Source of the DNA: an uncultured Bacteroidales bacterium
GTDB lineage: Bacteria; Bacteroidota; Bacteroidia; Bacteroidales; FEN-979
Length of the DNA: 64,000 bases
Reading direction: 5' to 3'
Assembly: GCA_903828645.1 (NCBI GenBank)
Contig: CAIKNA010000285.1
Coordinates: forward strand, 1 to 64,000
The position numbers and the translations under genes are program-made. Shown here piece after piece: positions 32,654 to 41,350 of this stretch. How positions within the stretch are numbered: position 1 is the first letter of the stretch; the number at the start of each line of letters is the position of its first letter. The notes under the pieces were generated by a model. The model had not been told where the DNA came from, searched no databases, and saw only the letters and a list, made by a program, of their open reading frames with translations.

Positions 32654-32868
32654 CCAACCGGGTTACCCGTGTTCACGTACCATCCGATAGATGTAATCAG
32701 GGTTGATGTAGTCAAACCTGTATAAAGGGTTGCTGAGCGTTCATACCCGTAATACATCCCAAAAGGCTGCTTCTGCGTTGCAGTTCCAGTTCCTATAGTA
32801 AGGACAGTTTGTGCTGACACCAATTGGCAAAATGCGAAAAACGCCAGGATTAGTAATGTTTTCTTCAT
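32500..32868 (-). CDS. N-terminal fragment of the surface repeat protein, frame-shifted from the main frame
   Basis: This 122-codon frame has a clear signal peptide (MKKTLLILAFFAFCQLVSA, then Q) followed by a beta-rich domain (GTATQKQPFGMYYGYERSA, TSIGWYVNTGNPVGCPVKIY). It then runs out after STWSVLKSGATLVF. At about 32545-32575 the sensible reading moves to the other frame, where CFQLSSSFSCATGNPATS matches the end of a repeat unit. The start of that unit (about 60 residues) is missing, so the join looks like an out-of-frame deletion rather than a single-base error. The two frames were probably one gene. Confidence 0.7.
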   Translation of the reverse strand: MKKTLLILAFFAFCQLVSAQTVLTIGTGTATQKQPFGMYYGYERSATLYTGLTTSTLITSIGWYVNTGNPVGCPVKIYIKTTGSSTLTSSTWSVLKSGATLVFNFHQAFPVPLAIRQHQTRF

Positions 32869-33124
32869 CAGGAAAGGCTCTTATAAAAACAAAATTGATC
32901 TCCTTATTAATGAATTGTGAATTTCGCAAACAACGAAAACTTTCACAGATCAAATTTTTATAAAGGTAGGCATGACCCTGATAGAAGTCAATTGTTGGAA
33001 TCCCCATGAGGGACTTACTTAAAACCGGAACAAGGAAGGATCGAATATTTCTTATCATCCTATGATCCAGAATGAAATCAATTCCGAATGACAAGTGGCT
33101 GTTACGCCAAAGAATCTGATAAAA

Positions 33125-34384
33125 TCAGTGAATTTCAAACCCAACCATCGATAGATGGTCCCAGAAACGGGGATAGGATTTCACAACTACATCCGGGTTG
33201 AGAATATTAAGGGATAATGCTTTCATGGCAAGTGGAGCCAGGGTCATTGCAGTCCGATGATCGCCATAGGTTTCGAAAGTAAGTCTGCCCGAAAAAGTAG
33301 TTTTTGAGGGGTTGATCTCCAGTGCCGTAATTAAATCGCCCTCCCTGGAAAATGTTACGACGATCCCCAGCTTTTCGATTTCGTTCTTCATTGCCCGTAA
33401 CCGGTCGGTCTCCTTGATCTGCAGACTGTGCACCCCTTCAAATCGTCCCCGGATCCCAATTCCGGCACAGGTTGCAATTACAGCCTGGGCAATATCGGGA
33501 AAATCGGTAAAGTCAAAATAAAAGCCATCTATTTTTTTATGAAACTTCGTTAACCGAATGCCACGATCCGTATATTCGGTTTTGATTCCGAAATTTTTGT
33601 AAATCACAGGTAAAATTGCATCCCCCTGAAGACTTTCAAAACGCAAGCCCAGCAGTTCAAGGTCCACTTCTTCAGCAAAAACCGCCGCCTCATACCAGAA
33701 TGCAGCCGCCGACCAATCCGATTCTACTGTAATTTCCTGCGGTTCATACCCCCCCGGCTTGACATGTATCCGGGTTTTTCCCTGTTTTACCTTTGCACCA
33801 AATAATTGCATCAGCCTTGTGGTCATTTCAGCGTAAGGGGTCGATACGGGTCGCCCTTTCAAATGCAGGATCAGTCCTTCAGGCAGAATCGGGGCGACAA
33901 GCAGCAATGCTGTTGTAAACTGGCTGCTTACTCCTGCGTCAATGGTCAGTTCCCTGCCGTGCAACTCTCTGCCGCTGATGAGTAAAGGCGGGTAACCCGG
34001 CTTTGCAAGAAAATCAATGGATGCCCCCAGGTGCTTCATTGCATCAGCCAATACCCCTATGGGTCGTTGTTTCATTCGCTCCGAACCGGTCAACACCCAT
34101 TTGCCGGGAATCATGGATAAAAATGAGGTGAGAAAACGCATGACCGTTCCTGCATTGGCTGTATCGAGTTCCACAACTTTTTTCCTGCCCGGTCCCTGAA
34201 GGACAATCTCCAGGAGATGTTGCAACAACAAAGTATCTTCCGCCTTCGATAAATTATTGATTGTAAAATCCTTACCACATAATGCACGAATCATGAGCAA
34301 CCTGTTGCTGATGCTTTTTGAGGCAGGAAGAGGGATGCTACCTTTTAAAATTTTATCAGGTTTGCTGAGGAGTATCGATTTCAT
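33125..34384 (-). CDS. aroA: 3-phosphoshikimate 1-carboxyvinyltransferase (EPSP synthase)
   Basis: The 419-residue enzyme of the shikimate pathway joins shikimate 3-phosphate and phosphoenolpyruvate. It has PASKSISNR near the N-terminus, NAGTVMRFL (about 76-84), LTGSERMKQRPI, DAGVSSQFTTALL, and the C-terminal IKETDRLRAMKNEIEKLG and TYGDHRTAMTLAPLA. It overlaps aroB by 4 bp (ATGA), so the two enzymes are co-translated. Confidence 0.95.
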   Translation of the reverse strand: MKSILLSKPDKILKGSIPLPASKSISNRLLMIRALCGKDFTINNLSKAEDTLLLQHLLEIVLQGPGRKKVVELDTANAGTVMRFLTSFLSMIPGKWVLTGSERMKQRPIGVLADAMKHLGASIDFLAKPGYPPLLISGRELHGRELTIDAGVSSQFTTALLLVAPILPEGLILHLKGRPVSTPYAEMTTRLMQLFGAKVKQGKTRIHVKPGGYEPQEITVESDWSAAAFWYEAAVFAEEVDLELLGLRFESLQGDAILPVIYKNFGIKTEYTDRGIRLTKFHKKIDGFYFDFTDFPDIAQAVIATCAGIGIRGRFEGVHSLQIKETDRLRAMKNEIEKLGIVVTFSREGDLITALEINPSKTTFSGRLTFETYGDHRTAMTLAPLAMKALSLNILNPDVVVKSYPRFWDHLSMVGFEIH

Positions 34385-35508
34385 TGGTTTGCAGGATAAT
34401 TATTGCCTGAGAGGGAATTGTAAAACTCAATGGCTTCCAGAATTTCCCTATTTTCACACGAAACGTTCATCAACGGATGGCCGGGCTTTGAAATAAGGGT
34501 AAACTGCAATTCTCCTTTGTGTTCTTTTTTATCATGCATCATCAGCTGCATAACTGCAGGTATGGATGAAATTTCAACCGGAATAACAGGAAACCCTTTG
34601 GCCAGGTAGGTTTTAATCGCATCCAGTTCTTCAACTGCAAGACCGGCTTTGAGATGCGAGAGATAGGATGCACAGATCATCCCGGCTGCGACCGCCTCTC
34701 CATGCAGCAGGAGATTGCCAGGCCGGATGTGTGAAAATGCCTCCAGTGCATGGCCGACCGTATGACCAAAATTCAGTACTTTCCGGAGTTTGCACTCCCG
34801 GTAATCCTGAACCACCACCTTGTTTTTATATTTCACCGTGCCGGCAATCAGGTCAAACCAGAACCTGCTTTCGACCGGCTTCTGAAGTAGTCTCCTTACC
34901 GGGTTTCTGAGGATTTTACGCCATAAATTTGCATCGCTGATCAGGGCAGTCTTGATAATTTCAGCCAGGCCCGAGCGAAGATGCTTCTCCGGCAAGGTCT
35001 TAAGAAATAGTGGCATGATAAAGACAGCCCTGGCCGGATAAAAAAATCCTACCTGGTTTTTTATATTTCCGAGGTTAACTGCCGTCTTTCCACCGATCGA
35101 GGCATCTGCCTGTCCAACGAGAGAAGTCGGAATATTGATATAGCTGATTCCTCGCTGGTAACCTGCAGCTACAAAACCACCAAGGTCACTCACTACGCCG
35201 CCACCAAGGTTTATCATTAAACTGGAACGGTTTGCTCCTGAGGCTATGAGTTCGTTCCACAGTTTTTCAGCATTTGCGAGTGTTTTAGATGACTCCCCTT
35301 CACCCGTTTCAATAACACGGGCATTTTCCAGGCAACGGGTTTTCTCAATGAGGTGAGGAAGACAATGTTCCCTGGTGTTTGGATCAACAAGGATGAATAT
35401 ATCAGAGGGACGCATGTTGTATACCAAACGGTCAATCGATGAAAAGGTATCATTTCCGAAGAAAATTGGCGTTCGGTCGGTGGTGGTGATCCTGCTGAAA
35501 AGTTTCAT
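34381..35508 (-). CDS. aroB: 3-dehydroquinate synthase
   Basis: The 375-residue enzyme converts DAHP to 3-dehydroquinate with NAD+ and a divalent metal. Motifs are GEGESSKTL, NLGGGVVSDLGGFVAAGYQR, NIPTSLVGQADASIGGKTAV, the SGLAEIIKTALI helix and LNFGHTVGHALEAF with metal-binding His. It lies 20 bp after alanine dehydrogenase on the same strand and directly before aroA. This suggests an ald-aroB-aroA transcript. Confidence 0.95.
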   Translation of the reverse strand: MKLFSRITTTDRTPIFFGNDTFSSIDRLVYNMRPSDIFILVDPNTREHCLPHLIEKTRCLENARVIETGEGESSKTLANAEKLWNELIASGANRSSLMINLGGGVVSDLGGFVAAGYQRGISYINIPTSLVGQADASIGGKTAVNLGNIKNQVGFFYPARAVFIMPLFLKTLPEKHLRSGLAEIIKTALISDANLWRKILRNPVRRLLQKPVESRFWFDLIAGTVKYKNKVVVQDYRECKLRKVLNFGHTVGHALEAFSHIRPGNLLLHGEAVAAGMICASYLSHLKAGLAVEELDAIKTYLAKGFPVIPVEISSIPAVMQLMMHDKKEHKGELQFTLISKPGHPLMNVSCENREILEAIEFYNSLSGNNYPANQ

Positions 35509-35528
35509 TGCCTGAAAAGTCGGGAAAG

Positions 35529-36758
35529 TTAATGAAAAGCAGCCATTAAAAGGCTTATATCCTGAAATGGAATATTATACGATTTGCTGATAAATTGATT
35601 GGTGAGGATTCCGTTGTAAATATAGACCCCCTGCCGCACACCATGATCCCGTTTAAGCATGTTTTCGATGCCACCTTCGGAACCGATATCAAGAATGATG
35701 GGAACAATGATGTTGTTCAATGCCTGCGATGCCGTATGGGGCACTTTTGACGGGATATTTGGCACGGCATAGTGGGTAACGCCATGAACCTTATACACAG
35801 GGGATTTATGGGTAGTAGGTTTTGATGTCTCAAAACACCCCCCCTGGTCGATGCTCACATCGATGGCAACGGCACCATCTTTCATCTGCATGATCATCCC
35901 TTCGCTGATGATGCATGGCGTCTTGCCTTCGCGGGCGTGAATGGCCCCGATCAGGACATCGGCGGTCCGGAGCGATTCAACCAGCGCTTTGGGGTGTAAA
36001 ATCGAGGTAAATACCCGCATTCCAAGGTTGCTTTGAAGCCTGCGCAGGCGATATACGGAATTATCGAATACTTTGACCAGTGCCCCCAGGCCGATAGCTG
36101 AACGGGCGGCAAATTCCCCGACGGTACCCGCACCGATAATCACCACCTCTGAAGGAGTAATCCCGGTAAAGCCTCCAAACATCTCTCCTCTGCCAAATTC
36201 CGAACTCGCCAGATAGTCTGCTGCGATAAAGATTGAGGTACTGCCGGCGATTTCACTCATTGCCCGGATGATGGCAAGCTGGTTTGTCTTATCGCGGATT
36301 GTTTCAAAAGCAAGGGCAGTCACTTTTTTCGAAAGCACAGCCCTGAAATACTCTTCGCATTGCATGGCAATCTGGATGGCCGAAATGACCGTCTGTTTTG
36401 GCCGGAACATCTCAATTTCTGCCCGGTTTGCCGGCCCCACCTTGAGGATGATATCCGCTTTATAGACATCCCTGGGGGAATAAACAACCTGCGCTCCCGC
36501 CTCACTGTAAGCGTGATCGGTAAAATGGGCGGTAACTCCTGCACCGGCCTCTACCATCACCTGGTGCCCGTTGCGGCATAATAAAGCCACACCATCGGGC
36601 ACAAGCGACACCCTGTTCTCCTGCAGCGATACTTCCTTTGGAACACCGATGAGCAGGCTGCTGGGCTGGCGAGCCATCTCAAGCATCTCCTCCTGAGGCA
36701 TCAGGCGCTCAACCGGCGACATACGTATATAATCCGGGCGGGGATCTTCCATGGTCAT
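35529..36758 (-). CDS. ald: Alanine dehydrogenase
   Basis: The 409-residue NAD-dependent enzyme interconverts alanine and pyruvate plus ammonia. It has the family's IGVPKEVSLQENRVSLVP, VEAGAGVTAHFTDHAY, the glycine-rich VVIIGAGTVGEFAARSAI Rossmann motif and HYAVPNIPSKVPHTASQAL. An extra 35-residue N-terminus ahead of the catalytic core is longer than in Bacillus Ald but usual in Bacteroidota. It lies 60 bp downstream of the FNR-like regulator on the same strand, so redox-linked expression is possible. Confidence 0.92.
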   Translation of the reverse strand: MTMEDPRPDYIRMSPVERLMPQEEMLEMARQPSSLLIGVPKEVSLQENRVSLVPDGVALLCRNGHQVMVEAGAGVTAHFTDHAYSEAGAQVVYSPRDVYKADIILKVGPANRAEIEMFRPKQTVISAIQIAMQCEEYFRAVLSKKVTALAFETIRDKTNQLAIIRAMSEIAGSTSIFIAADYLASSEFGRGEMFGGFTGITPSEVVIIGAGTVGEFAARSAIGLGALVKVFDNSVYRLRRLQSNLGMRVFTSILHPKALVESLRTADVLIGAIHAREGKTPCIISEGMIMQMKDGAVAIDVSIDQGGCFETSKPTTHKSPVYKVHGVTHYAVPNIPSKVPHTASQALNNIIVPIILDIGSEGGIENMLKRDHGVRQGVYIYNGILTNQFISKSYNIPFQDISLLMAAFH

Positions 36759-36818
36759 GAAAATTTACACGAAGATACAAAAAAGGTAGAGTTACAGCAA
36801 CAGCAGGCAGGAGAAAAG

Positions 36819-37523
36819 TTATCCGACACGGCTTATTTTACGCAAAGCATCCACATCAAGGATCACTATTTCATGATCTGATATTTTCACAAGCCCTTCC
36901 CGATGAAAATCCCGCAAAATCTTCACAGCGCTCTCCCTCGACATGGCTGACAGCTCAGCCAGTTCAAATCGCGAAAGGATCATCGGAAATTTCACCTGTT
37001 TAAAAATCTCATCATACAGGTAAAGCAGGGCATCGGCCATGCGCCCTGGCATTTGTTTCTGGGTAAGGTAGATCAAACGGTTGTAAACAGCAAGAACATC
37101 ACGACTGAAATCCTTAAGGAACTCCTCGGCAAATGTATGGTTCCCCTTGAGTACATCTTTAAACACCTGGAGATTGATGAAACACACCGAAGCATCGGTC
37201 AGCGCGGTTATTGAATAATGATGACGCTGATCAAAATAAATACCAGGACCACCGATGAAACTGGTAGCTTTGACAATCCTCAATATGGCCAGCCGTCCAT
37301 CGAGCCCTTCGATGTATACTTTAGCAAGCCCGTTGTTCACTGAAAGAACATGCGACATAAATGTTCCCTGTTTCTTGATGGTTTCGCCTGCTTTGAACTC
37401 AACATGAATCTTATTGGCATCCACATAGTTCAATTCTTCAGGGTTCAACAGACAAAACAAGGGCGACATGCACTGGCATTCCTGGCAACTTCGGGGTGAT
37501 TTATCAAAATACTCTGACATCAA
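36819..37523 (-). CDS. FNR-like Crp-family regulator with a candidate 4Fe-4S sensor
   Basis: The 234-residue protein has a cyclic-nucleotide-type effector domain (about 35-130), a dimerisation helix and a C-terminal winged helix (LSRFELAELSAMSRESAV, then KILRDFHREG). N-terminal cysteines C13, C16, C18 and C24 and an internal C114, in the segment ASVCFINLQVF, match the positions of E. coli FNR's cluster ligands, including Cys122 in MVCEIPFETL. This suggests oxygen or nitrosative sensing. The recognition helix keeps the FNR Glu but has Val-Lys where FNR has Ser-Arg. A 14-bp FNR-like palindrome lies 42 bp upstream. Confidence 0.88.
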   Translation of the reverse strand: MMSEYFDKSPRSCQECQCMSPLFCLLNPEELNYVDANKIHVEFKAGETIKKQGTFMSHVLSVNNGLAKVYIEGLDGRLAILRIVKATSFIGGPGIYFDQRHHYSITALTDASVCFINLQVFKDVLKGNHTFAEEFLKDFSRDVLAVYNRLIYLTQKQMPGRMADALLYLYDEIFKQVKFPMILSRFELAELSAMSRESAVKILRDFHREGLVKISDHEIVILDVDALRKISRVG

Positions 37524-37564
37524 AATACTGATTTTACATTTGAGTGCATAAAATTAACGCAAAA

Positions 37565-37578
37565 TTGACATATATCAA
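37565..37578. promoter_or_regulatory. FNR-type palindrome ttgacatatatcaa
   Basis: This is one mismatch from the FNR consensus TTGAT-N4-ATCAA. It sits between the divergent regulator (start 37523) and the electron-transfer operon (start 37715), where it could control both. Confidence 0.65.
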
Positions 37579-37714
37579 TGTTTGACAGGGAATATTTCCG
37601 GTTTTTTCAAATAAAATGTTCACTATAAAACGTCAAAATTGCCGGCATTATTGGAAGGTACCGAATGTATATCCAAGTAGATTTGATATCTGAAAACTAC
37701 GAACCTCAGGTTAT

Positions 37715-38662
37715 ATGAAACAAAAATCCTCAAACCGAAGAAATTTCCTGAAACTCGGCTTCGCCGCCGGAGCTACCGCCCTGATTGCCAGTGGAGGTAG
37801 TGTTTTATCTGCCTTCAGTGACCCGGAAGACAAAGAGACTGGTGAAAAAATGAAACTGCTTACCCCTGAAGGCAAACTGGTGGAGGTGGACAAAGGCCAT
37901 ATATGCTGCCAACCTGCAGGGAACCTTGAAGCCAGGCAGGGATTGCCAAATAAAAAGATGGTGATGGTCATCGATCTTGCTAAATGCCGGAATGCAAGAA
38001 AATGTCTCGAAGGATGCCAGAGCATGCACAACCTGCCTCCTCACATGGAATGGATCAAATTCTACCTTTTACGCGATTCGCCCGATTTATCTCCCTATTG
38101 GTTCCCGAAACCCTGCCTGCACTGCAATAACCCGCCCTGTGTCAAAGTTTGCCCCGTAGGAGCGACTTTTAAACGTACCGACGGAATCGTCCTGATTGAC
38201 AATGACCGTTGCATCGGGTGCAAATTCTGCATGGCTGCCTGCCCCTATTCTTCTAGGGTTTTTAATTGGGAAGAACCAAAAATAGCAAAAAGCAATCACC
38301 AGGCCCCCTATTCGCCTGAAACCAGTTCGCCGCCAAAAGTGGGAACGGTGAGCAAATGCGATTTCTGCCCCGACATGGTCAGAAAAGGGGAATTACCAAC
38401 CTGTGTCACCTCCTGCCCAAACGGGGTTTACTATTATGGAGATAAAAATGAAGATGCGGTGACAAATGGAACTGACACTGTACGATTCAGCGAGTTGATC
38501 GAATCAAGAGCAGCTTACCGCTTCATGGAGGAGCTCGGGACCGAACCAAGTGTCTATTATTTGCCTGCCGTTGACCGTGCATTTGATTACAAGGTAGGAT
38601 TTGAAGGACTAAGCGAAGAGGAAATTAGCTTGTATAAAACTGAAGCCAAAATAACTGAATAA
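37715..38662 (+). CDS. Tat-exported ferredoxin-like iron-sulfur subunit (DmsB/PsrB/DsrO type)
   Basis: The 315-residue protein begins with a twin-arginine signal (SNRRNFLKLGFAAGATALIA), so it is folded in the cytoplasm and acts outside the inner membrane. Four iron-sulfur motifs follow: C91-A94-C97-C101, C134/C137/C142/C146, C166/C169/C172/C176 and C215/C218/C230/C234. The first has Ala where a Cys ligand is expected, so that cluster may be 3Fe-4S or absent. In this family such subunits carry electrons between an NrfD-type membrane partner and a catalytic subunit. The NrfD partner starts 8 bp downstream. Confidence 0.9.
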   Translation: MKQKSSNRRNFLKLGFAAGATALIASGGSVLSAFSDPEDKETGEKMKLLTPEGKLVEVDKGHICCQPAGNLEARQGLPNKKMVMVIDLAKCRNARKCLEGCQSMHNLPPHMEWIKFYLLRDSPDLSPYWFPKPCLHCNNPPCVKVCPVGATFKRTDGIVLIDNDRCIGCKFCMAACPYSSRVFNWEEPKIAKSNHQAPYSPETSSPPKVGTVSKCDFCPDMVRKGELPTCVTSCPNGVYYYGDKNEDAVTNGTDTVRFSELIESRAAYRFMEELGTEPSVYYLPAVDRAFDYKVGFEGLSEEEISLYKTEAKITE

Positions 38663-38670
38663 ATAGAACT

Positions 38671-40890
38671 ATGTACGAGGACGAAAAAACACAGCAGAAT
38701 CTTTATGCCTTCAAGCCCCAACTGGAAAAAATGGACAAAAAGGGAATTGCCCTGATTGTGTTTCTTCTGATGGTGATCGGGTTTGGCATGTTTGCCCTGT
38801 ATACCCAGATTGTAGAAGGTCATATTGTTACAGGCATGCGCGACAATGTGGTATGGGGATTGTACATTGTCAACTTCATCTTTTTCATCGGTATCAGTTA
38901 TGCCGGGGCACTCATTTCCGGGATACTGCACCTGTTAAGGGTTCCCTGGCGCACACCCATCATCCGCATGGCCGAAATGATCACAGTGATATCCACCATG
39001 ATCGGGCCGACCTATATCCTGTTATGCATCGGGCGCCTCGACCGTTTGCCGAATTTATTGCTTTTCGGCAGAATCCAGTCGCCGATCATCTGGGATGTGA
39101 TTGCCATCACGACATATTTGTCTGGCAGCATCATCTTTCTCTACCTGGCCATGATCAGGGATCTGGCCATCCTCAGGGATAACCCGGTAAAAAATGCCAG
39201 GTGGCGGAATCCTATCTACAGGTTTCTGTCGGTTCGCTACAAGGATACTACAAAACAAAAAGAGTTGCTGAATGTTTCAACGGATTTGCTGTCGATCGTC
39301 ATCATTCCCCTGGCCATCCTGGTTCACTCCGTGCTTGCGTGGATTTTCGGAATGACACTGCGGCCGGGTTGGCACAGCACTATTTTTGCACCCTATTTCG
39401 TCATCGCTGCCGTTTATTCCGGAACCGGTGTGCTGATCGTGGTGATGTGGGTATTCAGGAAGATTTACCACCTGGAATCACAAATCACAAAGATCCATTT
39501 CAATTATCTTGGCATCATCATGATCATCCTGGGTGCCATGTATGGTTATTTCACCTTCAGCGAATACCTTACAAGCTGGTATGGTTCAATCAAATGGGAC
39601 ATGGAGGTTCTTTACAGGCTCTTTAACCCGAGCCAGTACTGGCACCTGTTCGTCTTTGCCGTTTTCATAGGAGTTTTATTGCCAATCATCATCGTCACCG
39701 TCCCGAAATTCCGAAACATCAACTCCATTGCATTTGCAGCCAGTATTGCAGTGCTCGCCCTCTGGGTTAAACGATACCTGATCATCATCCCCACCCTCGA
39801 ATCTCCTCTGCTTCCTCTCCACGATCTCCGTCCGGAATATGTTCATTATTCGCCAACCTGGGTGGAATGGGCCCTCACCTTCGCCGGCATCGCCCTGTTC
39901 ATCCTGCTCTTCTACCTGTTTTCAAAATTCATTCCCATCATCCCGGTTGTGAGAAGCGGTGAAGAAAAGGACTATTCGAGGCTGAGGAAGATCGTTTTTG
40001 AAAAACAGATGAAAAAAGTGATCAAACAGAATAAAAAAAACGCTATAGCTTCAACCGGGGTTATTATCCTGTTCCTCCTTATGTCGTCATCGGTTGCCAT
40101 GGCACAGGACGAAAACAAAATTCAACCTGTTTTAAAACTGGAATATTTTAATGTTGACTCCGTGACCAAACTTAATGCTACCTTGCGGACGAAAAAGGAT
40201 GGACGGTTTTCACCCATGCCTGGAATGGAAATTGATTTCACTCTTCTCCACGGAAATAGCCCAAAGTCAATCGGCAAGGCCATTACAAATGCAAAAGGCA
40301 TTGTATCCCTGCCCGTTCCTGCAGATGTGCTCTCCGGCGGTGGCGAAAAAGGTGTTTTTACTTTTGGAGCATCGTTTGCCGGGAAAGACAACTTCGAAAA
40401 GGCTTCTGCAGGAACCAGCATGAAACCGTTGCACCTGGAGATGTCATTTTTCCAGAAGGAAGGAGAAAAAATGGTCAGTCTGAAAGCGCTTGAAGCAGGA
40501 ATTAACAACCAGTGGACACCAGTGGATAATCTCGATGTCATGCTGTATGTTCCCCGGACCTTCAGCCTGCTGAAAGTCGGAAAGGTTACCATTGCAAATG
40601 GTTCGGCTACCCTGGAGTTTCCGACTACTGTCCCCGGAAATCAACTGGGCTATCTCACCCTGTTGGCAAAAGTTGAAGACAACGAGGTCTATGGCAATGT
40701 TGAAGCAAGCGGAACCATTAACTGGGGAAAACCTTTGCCCCCGGAAAAGATCATCATCCGGGGCCTTGGTGATACGAACGCCCCGCTGTGGATGGTATAC
40801 ACGCTCATCGTATTGCTCTCCCTCGTGTGGTTTCATTACATGTATGTGATCTTTACAGTATTCAGAATAAGGCATTTAGGTAAATCATAA
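38671..40890 (+). CDS. NrfD/PsrC-type membrane subunit fused to a signal-peptide-led extracytoplasmic domain
   Basis: The 739-residue protein has two halves. Residues 1-430 form ten predicted helices of the NrfD/ActC/DsrP superfamily, the quinol-interacting membrane subunits of respiratory complexes. From residue 447 (ATG 40009) the sequence reads like an independent secreted protein: MKKVIKQNKKNAIAS, a hydrophobic core and VAMAQDE, a classical signal-peptidase site. A beta-rich domain of about 230 residues and a C-terminal helix (LWMVYTLIVLLSLVWFHYMY) follow. The frame is continuous, so two ancestral genes appear fused. Known NrfD proteins lack such a tail. The operon continues with a cytochrome c. 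Confidence 0.88.
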   Translation: MYEDEKTQQNLYAFKPQLEKMDKKGIALIVFLLMVIGFGMFALYTQIVEGHIVTGMRDNVVWGLYIVNFIFFIGISYAGALISGILHLLRVPWRTPIIRMAEMITVISTMIGPTYILLCIGRLDRLPNLLLFGRIQSPIIWDVIAITTYLSGSIIFLYLAMIRDLAILRDNPVKNARWRNPIYRFLSVRYKDTTKQKELLNVSTDLLSIVIIPLAILVHSVLAWIFGMTLRPGWHSTIFAPYFVIAAVYSGTGVLIVVMWVFRKIYHLESQITKIHFNYLGIIMIILGAMYGYFTFSEYLTSWYGSIKWDMEVLYRLFNPSQYWHLFVFAVFIGVLLPIIIVTVPKFRNINSIAFAASIAVLALWVKRYLIIIPTLESPLLPLHDLRPEYVHYSPTWVEWALTFAGIALFILLFYLFSKFIPIIPVVRSGEEKDYSRLRKIVFEKQMKKVIKQNKKNAIASTGVIILFLLMSSSVAMAQDENKIQPVLKLEYFNVDSVTKLNATLRTKKDGRFSPMPGMEIDFTLLHGNSPKSIGKAITNAKGIVSLPVPADVLSGGGEKGVFTFGASFAGKDNFEKASAGTSMKPLHLEMSFFQKEGEKMVSLKALEAGINNQWTPVDNLDVMLYVPRTFSLLKVGKVTIANGSATLEFPTTVPGNQLGYLTLLAKVEDNEVYGNVEASGTINWGKPLPPEKIIIRGLGDTNAPLWMVYTLIVLLSLVWFHYMYVIFTVFRIRHLGKS

Positions 40891-40920
40891 TAATTAATAT
40901 CAACTAAAAATGGAGGTTTT

Positions 40921-41340
40921 ATGAAATCAAATCAAGTCAGATTAATCGTAATTTCAGCAGGGATGCTGGTAGCTTTGTCATTTGCAACAGCCCTGCATGC
41001 TCAAACGGCCGGCGGCTGGAATATCCCGGCGAAGGCCAAAACAACGAAAAATCCCGTTGCCTCGAGCAAGGAAAGTATCGCAGAAGGGAAAGACCTTTTC
41101 GGTAAACACTGCAAATCGTGCCATGGCGCCAAAGGATTGGGCGATGGTCCAAAAGCTGCAACGCTGGATGTTTCCTGCAGCGACTTTTCCACCAAAAAAT
41201 TCCAGGCACAGGCTGATGGTGAAATTTTCTTCCAGGTATCAGAAGGAAAAGGGAAAATGCCATCCTTCAAGAAAAACATTCCTGAAGATAACGGCCGTTG
41301 GGCAATTGTGAATTATCTCAGGACCCTGGCAGCAAAATAA
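40921..41340 (+). CDS. Monoheme cytochrome c
   Basis: The 139-residue periplasmic protein has a Sec signal peptide (cleavage near ALHAQ), one CKSCH heme site (C64, C67, H68) and a probable axial Met113 in GKMPSF. It is a small class I c-type cytochrome of the cytochrome_CBB3/c555 sort. Lying 30 bp after the NrfD fusion, it is the likely electron acceptor or donor of that complex. A ggagg sequence lies just upstream of the start, unusual in a window where most genes lack one. Confidence 0.92.
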   Translation: MKSNQVRLIVISAGMLVALSFATALHAQTAGGWNIPAKAKTTKNPVASSKESIAEGKDLFGKHCKSCHGAKGLGDGPKAATLDVSCSDFSTKKFQAQADGEIFFQVSEGKGKMPSFKKNIPEDNGRWAIVNYLRTLAAK

Positions 41341-41350
41341 GGAGGGACCA

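Noticed and set aside
32741-33094. 117-codon minus-strand frame running into the adhesin leader
   Set aside because: Overlaps the signal-peptide ORF in another frame, with no start context or motif.
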